From assembly GCA_016207285.1 (NCBI GenBank), contig JACQPW010000003.1:1-39139 (forward strand): a stretch of 39,139 nucleotides of DNA. Reading direction: 5' to 3'. This DNA comes from Candidatus Kerfeldbacteria bacterium. GTDB lineage: Bacteria; Patescibacteriota; Patescibacteriia; UBA9570. Under the pieces are notes generated by a model. It had not been told where the DNA came from. It was given only the letters and a program-made list of their open reading frames with translations, and did no database searches. Position numbers and translations under genes: made by a program. Shown here one piece after another: positions 16,938-25,125 of this stretch (positions within the stretch are counted from its first letter, which is position 1; each line of letters begins with the position of its first letter).

Positions 16938-17467
16938 TGTCTATGGCCAAAAGAATAACACTAAGCAAACAAAGTTATCAGCCCAAGCCAACTATCGAGG
17001 GTGTTCAATTGATTGAATTAAAAACTTTTGTCGATGATGGAGGTTATTTTATTGAATTGGGTCGTTTTCGTAAACATGTTTTTGAACATTTTCCAAAATT
17101 TGATTTACAGCAATTGAATTTGTCTGAGATGGATCCAGGTGTAATTAAAGCTTGGCACATTCACGAACATCAGGATGATATTTGGTTTGTACCACCATCG
17201 CAACGTATGCTTGTTGCCTTAAAAGATATTCGTCCCGCATCTCCTACACGTCATGCACTGATGCGTTTCGTCCTGGGTGGCGGCACAGCTCAATTAGTCT
17301 TAATTCCACATGGTATTGCTCATGGCGCAGCGAATCTTTGGCAGACCCCTAGCCTAATGCTTTATTTGGTGAATAGCCAGTTTACGGCTGATCCAAAAAA
17401 GAGCGATGAATATCGCTTACCATGGGATCAGTTTGGTGCGGACATTTGGCAACAGACCAAAGGCTAG
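16937..17467 (+). CDS. rfbC: dTDP-4-dehydrorhamnose 3,5-epimerase
   Basis: This 176-residue cupin-fold enzyme converts dTDP-4-keto-6-deoxyglucose to the L-rhamno epimer. KAWHIHEHQDD carries the likely catalytic base (H74). IPHGIAHG matches the conserved P-x-G-x-AHG strand, and DEYRLPWDQF matches the C-terminal substrate-side segment. The TAATG junction with the GGDEF gene supports the ATG at 16937, though the ATG at 16943 (MAKRI) is a fair alternative. The sequence is rather divergent from proteobacterial RmlC, but its place between rfbA and rfbB makes the assignment firm. Confidence 0.88.
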   Translation: MSMAKRITLSKQSYQPKPTIEGVQLIELKTFVDDGGYFIELGRFRKHVFEHFPKFDLQQLNLSEMDPGVIKAWHIHEHQDDIWFVPPSQRMLVALKDIRPASPTRHALMRFVLGGGTAQLVLIPHGIAHGAANLWQTPSLMLYLVNSQFTADPKKSDEYRLPWDQFGADIWQQTKG

Positions 17468-17468
17468 T

Positions 17469-18434
17469 ATGAAGTTATTGGTCACCGGTGGAGCTGGCTT
17501 TATTGGCTCAAATTTCATCCACTATTGGTTGAAGCAACACCCAACTGATTCGATTGTTAATCTAGATCTCTTAACCTACGCCGGAAATCTGGCCAACTTG
17601 GCAGCCGTGCAGGATTCTCCAAACTATCATTTTGTCCAAGGGGATGTGTGTGATCCAACGGTGGTGAACCCATTGGTGTATGAGTGTGATGTCGTTGTGC
17701 ATTTTGCGGCCGAGTCCCATGTGGATCGTTCGATTGTTGAACCGGGAATTTTTTTAAAAACCAATGTGTTGGGTACGCAAGTGCTCCTGCAAGCCGCGCT
17801 GGAGTATTCTAAGCGTTTTCACCATATTTCGACGGATGAAGTATTTGGCACACTACCATTACATGCCACGGTCAAGTTTAATGAAGACACGCCATACCAG
17901 CCACGCAGTCCGTATTCTGCTTCCAAAGCGGCCTCTGATCATATTGTGCGGGCGTACCACGAAACGTATGGTTTACCAATAACGATCAGTAATTGCACCA
18001 ACAATTACGGTCCGTGGCACTTCCCAGAAAAATTTATTCCGTTGGCGATTACTAAAGTAATGGCCGGTCAACCGATACCAATCTACGGACAAGGTGTGAA
18101 TGTACGGGATTGGTTGTATGTTGAAGATCACTGTCGGGCGATCGAGCTGATTGTACTGAACGGTAAGATTGGAGAGACGTACTGTGTCGGAGGTAATTCG
18201 GAATTGGACAATTTAGCTTTGGCCAAACTGATTCTGAAACTGATGGGCGCTTCCGAGGAACTGTTGAGTTTTGTAACGGATCGTCCGGGTCATGATTTAC
18301 GTTATGCCATGGATTACGGAAAAATACAGCGTGAGTTAGGCTGGGAACCAACCGTTGATATTACCACTGGCTTACGACGAACCATTGATTGGTTTCAAGC
18401 CCACCGTGATTGGGTAGAGCAATGTCTACATTAG
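17469..18434 (+). CDS. rfbB: dTDP-glucose 4,6-dehydratase
   Basis: This 321-residue extended short-chain dehydrogenase begins with the NAD-binding TGGAGFIG (6-13). It has the active-site triad region STDEVFG (121-127; T122, D123, E124) and YSASK (Y149, K153), then NNYGPWHFPEKFIPL and VRDWLYVEDH. These are diagnostic of RmlB. It removes water from dTDP-glucose to form the 4-keto-6-deoxy sugar. The start at 17469, one base after the rfbC stop, puts the nucleotide-binding strand at the N-terminus; an upstream in-frame start would overlap rfbC needlessly. Confidence 0.95.
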   Translation: MKLLVTGGAGFIGSNFIHYWLKQHPTDSIVNLDLLTYAGNLANLAAVQDSPNYHFVQGDVCDPTVVNPLVYECDVVVHFAAESHVDRSIVEPGIFLKTNVLGTQVLLQAALEYSKRFHHISTDEVFGTLPLHATVKFNEDTPYQPRSPYSASKAASDHIVRAYHETYGLPITISNCTNNYGPWHFPEKFIPLAITKVMAGQPIPIYGQGVNVRDWLYVEDHCRAIELIVLNGKIGETYCVGGNSELDNLALAKLILKLMGASEELLSFVTDRPGHDLRYAMDYGKIQRELGWEPTVDITTGLRRTIDWFQAHRDWVEQCLH

Positions 18435-19258
18435 TATTATTCGGTGGCAACGGCATGCTCGGGCAGGCCTTACAGCAGGCTTTGTCTGGACACACCCTGC
18501 ATGTACTCACACACCACGAGGTTGATATTACTGATGCAGCCGCAGTTGACCGAGCCCTACAGACCATTCGACCAGACTATCTGATCAATGCCGCGGCCTA
18601 TACTAAGGTAGACGATTGTGAGACACAGCAAGAGTTAGCGCTGCGTAGTAACGGCTTGGCACCCGGCATCTTGGCGGTAGCTGCTAAACAACATGGGTGT
18701 ACACTCATACACTTCAGTACGGATTACATCTTTTCTGGTACCAAACCCGAGGGTTATCAAGAATCAGATAGTCCAGATCAGCCGGTCAATTATTATGGCC
18801 AGACTAAACTAGCTGGGGAGCAGGCCATTAGAGCAGCCGGCTTAAAGGAATATTATATCATTCGAACTGCTTGGTTATATGGTGCACATGGAATTAATTT
18901 TGTAGATACTATGTTGACCTTAGCTAAAACCAAATCGCAACTCCAGGTGGTGAACGATCAGCATGGTAGTCCTACCTACACAGTCGATCTGGCGGTAGCG
19001 ACCAAACAGTTTGTCGAGCAAGCACTGCCTTATGGCATCTACCATCTCACTAATACTGGTGACTGTACGTGGTATGAGTTTGCCACAGAAATTTTCCGAC
19101 AAGCCAAATTGCCTGTTCGCGTGGAACCATGCACCAGTGCCGCCTTCCCGCGACCGGCCAAACGTCCAACCTACTCCATCTTGTTGAACACAAAATTGGC
19201 TCCATTACGTCCTTGGCAAGCGGCGCTGGCTGACTACTTGTCGACGGTGAGCGGGTAA
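18422..19258 (+). CDS. rfbD: dTDP-4-dehydrorhamnose reductase
   Basis: This 278-residue NADPH-dependent reductase makes the last step to dTDP-L-rhamnose. It has the nucleotide-binding FGGNGMLGQAL (7-17), INAAAYTKVDDCE, FSTDYIFSG, and the catalytic YGQTK (Y125, K129). The ATG at 18422 overlaps the end of rfbB by 13 bases; a start at 18410 would add four residues before the first strand. The gene ends inside the convergent PEGA-like gene, with a 25-base overlap and no terminator between them. Confidence 0.93.
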   Translation: MSTLVLFGGNGMLGQALQQALSGHTLHVLTHHEVDITDAAAVDRALQTIRPDYLINAAAYTKVDDCETQQELALRSNGLAPGILAVAAKQHGCTLIHFSTDYIFSGTKPEGYQESDSPDQPVNYYGQTKLAGEQAIRAAGLKEYYIIRTAWLYGAHGINFVDTMLTLAKTKSQLQVVNDQHGSPTYTVDLAVATKQFVEQALPYGIYHLTNTGDCTWYEFATEIFRQAKLPVRVEPCTSAAFPRPAKRPTYSILLNTKLAPLRPWQAALADYLSTVSG

Positions 19259-20154
19259 AGCAGGGTTTCTGCGGTGGTACTAATCACAATACTATCCAGA
19301 TCGCTATTATACTCCACAGCAGTGATGGTAGCAGCGAGTGTGGCAACGACTTGATCGGAATAGTTGGTTTGGCTGCGACTATCCAGGATATGGAGAGAAT
19401 GAGCATCCGCATAGGCAATATAAGGGGTTTCACTGATCCAGACAGCAGCGATGATTGGTGTACTGACACGGATTAAGGTAGTGAACTGATCAGTGGATAG
19501 ACTGACTAAACTAATACTGAAATCACTGAGCAGAGCAATTTGATCTGGCTGCCCAATGTCAACCAGCTGTCTGGTGTCATTGTCCAGCAGTCGGCTGGTC
19601 ATCACACCACCTAATTGGCTTAAGAGCGTCGCTTGCTGCGTGACGGCATCCAGTACTACCACTTGATTTGTACCCACTATAAATTGATTCTGGTCTGAAT
19701 CTGAACTGAGCTGGGCTAACGCTGCCTGGAACGCAATCGGCAGATCCGCTGGCACAATCGGTTCGGCAGCGGGAGCGAGCCCAGTTGTGGTTGGATGAAT
19801 GGGCACATCAGGCCACAAGCGCAATGGTTCAAAGACGAGCGTGCTGTTCGCTTTAGTGGTGACGCTTAAATTGACTGGTAGGTAGTCAGGGGCCTCAATA
19901 TGGAGGTGATAATCGCCCGGCGCAAGGTGTGTAAAGCTAGCCGTGCCGTCGTTACTACTCAAACCGTTTGGTAACAATAAAATATAACTGCCCTCGTTTG
20001 GTTCAACCGCCAAACGGATGTTGCTGGTGGGCTGTACGGTCCAGGTGAGCCAGTTGATCGAGTAACCAGAGCTGTAGAGTAATATCCATGATAAACCAAC
20101 AACTGATAAGGTTAGTACAACAATAAAGATCAGTTGACGTAGCCGGGTAGACAT
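19234..20154 (-). CDS. Membrane-anchored PEGA-like protein with predicted beta-propeller-like C-terminus
   Basis: This 306-residue protein has a basic start (MSTRLRQ), one membrane helix (about residues 8-29) and a GYSINW junction. A PEGA-like beta domain follows, with the characteristic segment APGDYHLHIEAPDYLP. The C-terminal part (about 140-306) has repeated short beta motifs like a WD/propeller fragment. PEGA domains are known from surface proteins and are thought to bind cell-surface layers. The start at 20154 is set by a TACAAT ending nine bases upstream; longer in-frame versions would run into murA. It diverges from murA with only 16 bases between the two start codons. Confidence 0.7.
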   Translation of the reverse strand: MSTRLRQLIFIVVLTLSVVGLSWILLYSSGYSINWLTWTVQPTSNIRLAVEPNEGSYILLLPNGLSSNDGTASFTHLAPGDYHLHIEAPDYLPVNLSVTTKANSTLVFEPLRLWPDVPIHPTTTGLAPAAEPIVPADLPIAFQAALAQLSSDSDQNQFIVGTNQVVVLDAVTQQATLLSQLGGVMTSRLLDNDTRQLVDIGQPDQIALLSDFSISLVSLSTDQFTTLIRVSTPIIAAVWISETPYIAYADAHSLHILDSRSQTNYSDQVVATLAATITAVEYNSDLDSIVISTTAETLLYPLTVDK

Positions 20155-20162
20155 CGTAGACT
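20134..20162 (+). promoter_or_regulatory. Predicted leaderless promoter of murA
   Basis: TTGACG (20134-20139), a 17-base spacer and TAGACT (20157-20162), ending eight bases before the ATG at 20171. The -35 lies inside the coding region of the divergent PEGA-like gene. Confidence 0.75.
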
Positions 20163-20163
20163 C

Positions 20164-20191
20164 ATTGTACATGGCTAAGTTTATTATACAA
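20164..20191 (-). promoter_or_regulatory. Predicted leaderless promoter of the PEGA-like gene
   Basis: On the minus strand, TTGTAT (20186-20191), a 16-base spacer and TACAAT (20164-20169), ending nine bases before the ATG at 20154. The -35 lies inside the murA coding region. Confidence 0.6.
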
Positions 20192-21436
20192 GGTAAGGGA
20201 CGTATCCACGGTAGTATTCGTGTAGCTGGTGCCAAAAATCACGCCCTCAAATTATTTGCGGCTGCCTTGTTAACGAAGCAACCAGTGCGTTTGACCAATG
20301 TGCCAGAAATTGAGGATGTTTTTAGGTTGGGTGAGATTCTAGAAGCGATTGGTGTCTCTGTCCAACACAAACGTAAAGGTGAGTATCATTTGACTGCGCG
20401 CCAGCTGACCACCACCACACTGCCAAAAAAATTAGTACCGAAGTTACGGGCTTCCATTTTACTCAGTGGTCCAGTACTGGCTCGGTATGGTCAAGTTACC
20501 TTTCCGCATCCAGGCGGTTGCTGGTTTGGAAAGCGGCCAATCAATCTATTCATTGATGCCTTTACAGCGATGGGTGCTACCTGTACGTATCAGCAAGGCA
20601 TTTACCATTGTGTAGCCCCAAAAGGAGGCTTGCGCGGGACACATTATATTTTTCCGATCATCAGTGTAACCGGTACAGAGACTTTAATGTTAGCAGCTGT
20701 CCTGGCTCGTGGTACGACCACGATCGAGAATGCTGCCCGTGAACCGGAGGTGGCGGCGTTAGCTGAATTTTTAAATAGTTGTGGGGCACATATCCGTGGT
20801 GTTGGCACCAGTACATTGATGATACGAGGAGTCAAACAATTACACGGTGGTAGTAGTACTGTGATTCCTGATCGTATTGAAACGTTATCCTTTATTTTTT
20901 TAGCTCTAGCCGCCAAACAAAAGTTAACGATTACACATTGTCAGCCAAACCATATTGCTGTACCACTACAATTATTGCGTGATAGTGGGGCGCTGTTTAC
21001 GCTTACCAATCAGACGATTACTGTGCATCCGTGGAAGAAACTAAAACCATTGCAGGTAGTTACGCGTGAATATCCTGGCTTTCCAACAGATGGTCAATCA
21101 CCATTAACGGTACTGCTGACGCAAATTCCTGGACAAAGTGAAGTCATGGAGACGATCTACTCGGATCGATTGTTTTATACCGATATGCTGAACCGCATGG
21201 GAGCACATATTACTATGCATACATCGCAACACATCATGATTAAGGGAGGCACTAAATTGCGTGCAAAAATTGTGGATAGTCCGGACTTACGAGCGGGGAT
21301 CGCAATGGTCATTGCTGGCATCATTGCGCATGGTCGAACTGAAATTGGCAACATTTATCAGATCGATCGTGGTTATGAAGCGATTGACCAACGGTTGCGT
21401 GCAATTGGCGTCCGCATTGAACGCCAGGACGATTGA
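20171..21436 (+). CDS. murA: UDP-N-acetylglucosamine 1-carboxyvinyltransferase
   Basis: This 421-residue enzyme transfers enolpyruvate from PEP to UDP-GlcNAc, the first committed step of peptidoglycan synthesis in the cytoplasm. K22 and N23 stand in VAGAKNHAL. C117 in GGCWFGKRPINL is the cysteine that fosfomycin attacks in this family, so the Cys form is present. YPGFPTDGQ is the conserved aspartate loop. The ATG at 20171 rather than the TTG at 20165 follows family length and a TAGACT ending eight bases before it. Some Patescibacteria carry an Asp instead of Cys at this site; this one does not. Confidence 0.95.
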   Translation: MAKFIIQGKGRIHGSIRVAGAKNHALKLFAAALLTKQPVRLTNVPEIEDVFRLGEILEAIGVSVQHKRKGEYHLTARQLTTTTLPKKLVPKLRASILLSGPVLARYGQVTFPHPGGCWFGKRPINLFIDAFTAMGATCTYQQGIYHCVAPKGGLRGTHYIFPIISVTGTETLMLAAVLARGTTTIENAAREPEVAALAEFLNSCGAHIRGVGTSTLMIRGVKQLHGGSSTVIPDRIETLSFIFLALAAKQKLTITHCQPNHIAVPLQLLRDSGALFTLTNQTITVHPWKKLKPLQVVTREYPGFPTDGQSPLTVLLTQIPGQSEVMETIYSDRLFYTDMLNRMGAHITMHTSQHIMIKGGTKLRAKIVDSPDLRAGIAMVIAGIIAHGRTEIGNIYQIDRGYEAIDQRLRAIGVRIERQDD

Positions 21437-21461
21437 CCGAGTTCGTCGTAATTGCTAAACT
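21433..21461 (+). promoter_or_regulatory. Predicted leaderless promoter of the S41 protease gene
   Basis: TTGACC (21433-21438), overlapping the murA TGA, a 17-base spacer and TAAACT (21456-21461), ending eight bases before the ATG at 21470. Confidence 0.75.
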
Positions 21462-21469
21462 ACTGCGGT

Positions 21470-22663
21470 ATGTCTGTGCACCGTTCGGGAAAATTCTTTG
21501 TTTGGGGATTAGTATTGGTAACCATCACAACGGTTGGGTTTACGGTTGGGTATGGCACTGGAATTTTGCAGAGCAAGCAACAACAAGCTAAAATCGTTTA
21601 TACAGAACCGTTGCAATCCGCTTTATTTTGGGAAGTATGGGATAAGGTGCAAACTGGTTATATCAGCCAACCCGTGGCGGATGAAGCTTTATTTTATGGT
21701 GCCATTCATGGTTTAGCACAGGCGGTAGATGATCCCTACACAGTTTTTTTTGATCCAAAGGAAACCGAGGCCTTTAGCGCTTCACTGAATGGATCATTTG
21801 AGGGGATTGGTGCAGAAATTGGAGAAAAAGACGGGCAGATTGTGGTGATTGCTCCACTGCTCGATTCACCCGCGGCGGTGGCAGGGTTACAGCCCAATGA
21901 TGCTATTATCAGCATTGATGGTTTTGATACGTACGGGTTATCTGTGGATGAGGCAGTTGAAAAAATTCGTGGTCCAAAAGGCAGTGTCGTGACGTTGACG
22001 ATTTACCGTGCCGGGGCTAGTGATTTAATGGATGTTGAGATTACTCGGAATACGATCGAGATTCCCAGTGCCGAATATAGCACCCAAGTGGTCGCTGGTA
22101 AGACCATTGCCACCATTACATTAAGTACGATTGACGAAACTTCGGCTGATGATATGCGGGCATTGGTGAATCAAGTCTTATTAGATCAACCAGCGGGCTT
22201 GATCCTAGACATGCGTAATAATCCGGGTGGTGTTTTACAGGGAGCGATTGATATTAGTTCTTTATTTCTGGCTAGTGGTGTGGTGGTGTCCGAAGAGTAT
22301 GGTGACGGCAAAGTACAATCTTACCAGGTATCGGTCGACGCTATTCTACCGGAGCAACCCAAATTAGTGGTACTGCTTAATGCCGGCAGTGCCTCCGCCG
22401 CTGAGATTATTGCTGGGGCATTACAAGATCATCAACGTGCCTACATTATTGGTCAGACCAGTTTTGGTAAAGGTTCAGTGCAAAACTATGAGTCATTTAC
22501 TGACGGCTCCAGCTTAAAAATGACGGTAGCGCATTGGTTAACGCCAAACCAACGGGCAATTAATGGTATTGGGATTACGCCAGATTTAATAGTGGAGTCT
22601 GTGGATGACGAGGCGGCGGTAGATGAACAGCTCCAAGCGGCCATAGAATATTTAATGCAATAG
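21470..22663 (+). CDS. S41 family C-terminal processing protease (CtpA/Prc-like)
   Basis: This 397-residue protein has an N-terminal membrane helix (about 8-30) and a PDZ domain (about 105-190; GIGAEI, SPAAVAGLQPNDAI, AVEKIRGPKG). A tail-specific protease domain follows, with the Ser-Lys dyad S309 (NAGSASAAE) and K334 (SFGKGS), exactly 25 residues apart as in the family. It would act outside the membrane on envelope proteins. The start at 21470 was chosen over 21452 because a TAAACT ends eight bases before it, and the added upstream residues match no signal sequence. The -35 element overlaps the murA stop codon. Confidence 0.93.
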   Translation: MSVHRSGKFFVWGLVLVTITTVGFTVGYGTGILQSKQQQAKIVYTEPLQSALFWEVWDKVQTGYISQPVADEALFYGAIHGLAQAVDDPYTVFFDPKETEAFSASLNGSFEGIGAEIGEKDGQIVVIAPLLDSPAAVAGLQPNDAIISIDGFDTYGLSVDEAVEKIRGPKGSVVTLTIYRAGASDLMDVEITRNTIEIPSAEYSTQVVAGKTIATITLSTIDETSADDMRALVNQVLLDQPAGLILDMRNNPGGVLQGAIDISSLFLASGVVVSEEYGDGKVQSYQVSVDAILPEQPKLVVLLNAGSASAAEIIAGALQDHQRAYIIGQTSFGKGSVQNYESFTDGSSLKMTVAHWLTPNQRAINGIGITPDLIVESVDDEAAVDEQLQAAIEYLMQ

Positions 22664-22672
22664 TGCTATACT
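22644..22672 (+). promoter_or_regulatory. Predicted leaderless promoter of rplI-pyrG
   Basis: TAGAAT (22644-22649, a weak -35), a 17-base spacer and TATACT (22667-22672), ending seven bases before the rplI ATG. The -35 lies in the end of the S41 protease gene. Confidence 0.65.
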
Positions 22673-22679
22673 TTTTCGT

Positions 22680-23099
22680 ATGCAAGTGATTATGATGGCC
22701 ACCGGACAACTTAAAACCGTACCAGACGGATATGCTCGTAATTACCTATTGCCAAACAAATTAGCGACTGCCGCCACGGCCGAAAATGTCACTCAAGCCG
22801 AATCCAAACAGGCACAAACTCAGGCTGATCTAGCCACTCAAACCAAGCGCTACGCTCAGCTGATGGATCACATAGCACAGACCACCGTACAGGTATCCGC
22901 CAAGGCCAATGATCAGGGGAAACTGTTTGCCACCGTCCATCAAGATGCTGTGTTAGCTGCCTTGAGCAAAGAGCAGATCGTATTGCCGGCGACAGCCTTG
23001 ACGTTACCAACCATCAAGCAACTTGGTGAGCATAGTGCCACGGTGCAACTCCCTGGCCAGACAGCAGTAAATTTGAAGATTAACGTGGTCGCAGCATAG
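22680..23099 (+). CDS. rplI: Ribosomal protein L9 (shortened N-terminal domain)
   Basis: This 139-residue protein ends in the standard L9 C-terminal domain (DQGKLFATV, IKQLGEHSATVQL, LKINVVAA) joined by a long helix. The N-terminal rRNA-binding domain keeps MQVIMM and DGYARNYLLP. The DGYARN block starts at residue 16 instead of about 23, so about seven residues of the first beta-hairpin loop (the GKKG region) are missing. L9 has been lost altogether in several CPR groups. The gene has its own promoter at 22644-22672, with the -10 ending seven bases before the ATG, and is followed three bases later by pyrG. Confidence 0.92.
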   Translation: MQVIMMATGQLKTVPDGYARNYLLPNKLATAATAENVTQAESKQAQTQADLATQTKRYAQLMDHIAQTTVQVSAKANDQGKLFATVHQDAVLAALSKEQIVLPATALTLPTIKQLGEHSATVQLPGQTAVNLKINVVAA

Positions 23100-23102
23100 G
23101 TT

Positions 23103-24743
23103 ATGGCTAAACGCATCCATCCAAAGTATATTTTTGTAGTAGGCGGAGTCATGTCCAGTGTGGGTAAAGGAGTTACCGCCGCTAGTATTGGTCGGATTTT
23201 GCAATCCAAGGGTTTACGCGTGACGGCGGTTAAAGCGGATCCTTATATTAATGTGGATGCTGGGACAATGAATCCAACTGAACACGGTGAGGTGTTTGTC
23301 ACGGAAGATCGCGATGAAACGGATCAAGACATTGGTAATTATGAGCGTTTTTTAAACGCCAATATTTACTCTGTTAATTACATGACGACTGGACGAGTCT
23401 ACGACACGGTGATTCGTAAAGAACGCAATCTGGAGTATAAAGGTGCCTGCGTGGAAGTAGTGCCTCATATTCCCGAGGAGATTATTAGTCGGATCCAAGC
23501 AGCCCAACGAGAATCTAAAGCCGATGTCACCATCATTGAGGTTGGGGGTACGGTTGGGGAATATCAAAATATCTTGTTTTTGGAAGCCGCTCGGATGATG
23601 CGCACGCGCTATCCAGACGATGTCTGCTTTATGTTAGTGAGCTATCTACCGATTCCAGAGCGAGTGGGTGAAATGAAAACTAAACCAACTCAATCGGCGG
23701 CGCGCACACTGAACGCCGCTGGTATTCAAACGGACTTTATTATTGCACGGGCAGCCCATGCCTTAGATCGTAAACGACAAGAAAAATTGGCCATTTTTTG
23801 CGGTATTCCTACGGATCATGCTATTTCAGCCCCAGATATTGATATGATTTATAAGCTGCCACAAGTGCTAGAAAAACAGCAGCTCGGTGACAAGCTACTG
23901 AAGCAGTTAAAATTAAAACCCCGTCGTACGCAGATGCAGAATTGGAATACGATGGTTGCGCGCGCTGTGCATTCTACCCGTGAGTTACGTATAGCAGTAG
24001 TGGGTAAGTATTTTGGTACCGGTGATTACACCTTATCTGATTCCTATATTTCAGTGATTGAAGCCCTCAAGCACGCGGCTTGGGCTCAGCATCGCAAACC
24101 CGTTCTGACCTGGATTGATTCAGAGGCGTACGAAAAACATCCGTCCAAAGCGGTGGAACTCAAACGGTATGATGGGGTAATCGTCCCAGGTGGCTTTGGT
24201 ACGCGCGGTGTGGAGGGGATTATCAAGGCTATTCAATACGTCCGTAAACAAAAGATCCCTTATCTGGGTTTATGTTACGGTATGCAGTTAGCCATGATTG
24301 AAATTGCTCGTCACGAAGCTGGGTTGAAGCAAGCCAATACCGTTGAGATGGCACCCTACGCTAAACATCCTATTATCCACATCAATCCAAAACAATCAGA
24401 AAATATCAAGTTGAATCGGTACGGTGGCACGATGCGGCTAGGTGCGTTTCGCTGCAAACTAAAACCAGGGACCAAAGCTTACCAAGCGTATGGTCGAAAC
24501 GAGATTTCTGAACGCCACCGCCATCGTTATGAGTTCAATAACAATTATAGGGTGGCCTTAGAGAAAGCCGGCGTGGTTTTTTCTGGTATGAACCCAGACC
24601 AGGATCTAGTGGAGATTGCTGAATATAAACCCCATCCTTGGTTTGTCGGTACACAATTCCATCCTGAATTTAAGTCACGCCCCTTAGAACCACATCCGCT
24701 GTATTTGGCTTTTGTGAAGGCCTGTATTAAGGCAAGTAAATAA
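23103..24743 (+). CDS. pyrG: CTP synthase
   Basis: This 546-residue glutamine-dependent enzyme converts UTP to CTP. The N-terminal synthase domain begins with FVVGGVMSSVGKG and keeps ADPYINVDAGTMNP and HGEVFVTEDRDETDQD. The C-terminal glutaminase domain has the nucleophile C391 in LGLCYGMQ and the H520/E522 pair in HPEF. The length is normal and all key residues are present. It follows rplI with a three-base gap and is probably co-transcribed with it. The transcript ends at the terminator at 24754-24785. Confidence 0.97.
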   Translation: MAKRIHPKYIFVVGGVMSSVGKGVTAASIGRILQSKGLRVTAVKADPYINVDAGTMNPTEHGEVFVTEDRDETDQDIGNYERFLNANIYSVNYMTTGRVYDTVIRKERNLEYKGACVEVVPHIPEEIISRIQAAQRESKADVTIIEVGGTVGEYQNILFLEAARMMRTRYPDDVCFMLVSYLPIPERVGEMKTKPTQSAARTLNAAGIQTDFIIARAAHALDRKRQEKLAIFCGIPTDHAISAPDIDMIYKLPQVLEKQQLGDKLLKQLKLKPRRTQMQNWNTMVARAVHSTRELRIAVVGKYFGTGDYTLSDSYISVIEALKHAAWAQHRKPVLTWIDSEAYEKHPSKAVELKRYDGVIVPGGFGTRGVEGIIKAIQYVRKQKIPYLGLCYGMQLAMIEIARHEAGLKQANTVEMAPYAKHPIIHINPKQSENIKLNRYGGTMRLGAFRCKLKPGTKAYQAYGRNEISERHRHRYEFNNNYRVALEKAGVVFSGMNPDQDLVEIAEYKPHPWFVGTQFHPEFKSRPLEPHPLYLAFVKACIKASK

Positions 24744-24753
24744 AGCACACAAC

Positions 24754-24785
24754 AAATAACCCCGCATTGATATGCGGGGTTATTT
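24754..24785. terminator. Bidirectional intrinsic terminator between pyrG and rpmA
   Basis: Perfect 14-base-pair inverted repeat with a TGAT loop: arms at 24754-24767 and 24772-24785, with a GC-rich core (CCCCGCAT/ATGCGGGG) and A/T-rich outer ends. In either direction the hairpin is preceded by A-rich and followed by T-rich bases. It lies between two convergent stop codons (24743 and 24796), so it can end both transcripts. It is the only clear terminator found in the window. Confidence 0.9.
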
Positions 24786-24795
24786 AATCATCGGT

Positions 24796-25068
24796 TCAAG
24801 TGACGTGGACGTACTGTCGACGAACAAATTGACCAGTGAAGTTCTTGACTTTACGAATGTTGAATGCAACTACTCCAGCTTTAGCCGCGTACAAGGTATC
24901 ATCTTCACCCCGCCGAACATTTTTACCAGGATGGTATTTGGTGCCACGTTGACGGACGATCACCTCGCCTGGCTTGGCGATTTGTCCACCGTAAATCTTG
25001 ACACCGAGACGTTTGGATACGGAATCTCGGCCTAAACTAGTTGATCCACCTGCTTTTGTGTGTGCCAT
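24796..25068 (-). CDS. rpmA: Ribosomal protein L27
   Basis: This 90-residue protein starts MAHTKAGGSTSLGRDS and continues KRLGVKIYGG, RQRGTKYHPG and GEDDTLYA, the standard L27 pattern. The N-terminal tail that reaches the peptidyl-transferase centre starts directly at the Met, without the cleaved leader found in Firmicutes. It stands alone, without rplU beside it. Its promoter is the best in the window (TTGACA, 17 bases, TAGACT), ending eight bases before the ATG at 25068, so a leaderless message is predicted. An upstream in-frame start at 25086 would lie inside the promoter. Confidence 0.96.
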   Translation of the reverse strand: MAHTKAGGSTSLGRDSVSKRLGVKIYGGQIAKPGEVIVRQRGTKYHPGKNVRRGEDDTLYAAKAGVVAFNIRKVKNFTGQFVRRQYVHVT

Positions 25069-25076
25069 ACCGAACG

Positions 25077-25105
25077 AGTCTAGCAAAGCTTGCTTTTTTT
25101 GTCAA
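25077..25105 (-). promoter_or_regulatory. Predicted leaderless promoter of rpmA
   Basis: On the minus strand, consensus TTGACA (25100-25105), a 17-base spacer and TAGACT (25077-25082), ending eight bases before the ATG at 25068. It is the strongest match in the window, as expected for a ribosomal protein gene. Confidence 0.85.
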
Positions 25106-25118
25106 AACCCCTTATCCT
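25090..25118 (+). promoter_or_regulatory. Predicted leaderless promoter of the DUF4013 gene operon
   Basis: TTGCTT (25090-25095), a 17-base spacer and TATCCT (25113-25118), ending seven bases before the ATG at 25126. The -10 sits in the loop of an inverted repeat, CCCCT (25108-25112) and AGGGG (25120-25124), which could be an operator. Confidence 0.6.
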
Positions 25119-25125
25119 TAGGGGC

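Noticed and set aside
20171..25068. Use of UGA as glycine, as in Gracilibacteria and Absconditabacteria.
   Set aside because: murA and rpmA end at TGA at exactly the family lengths, and the first and second phosphohydrolase genes also end at TGA; no in-frame TGA is needed for any protein.
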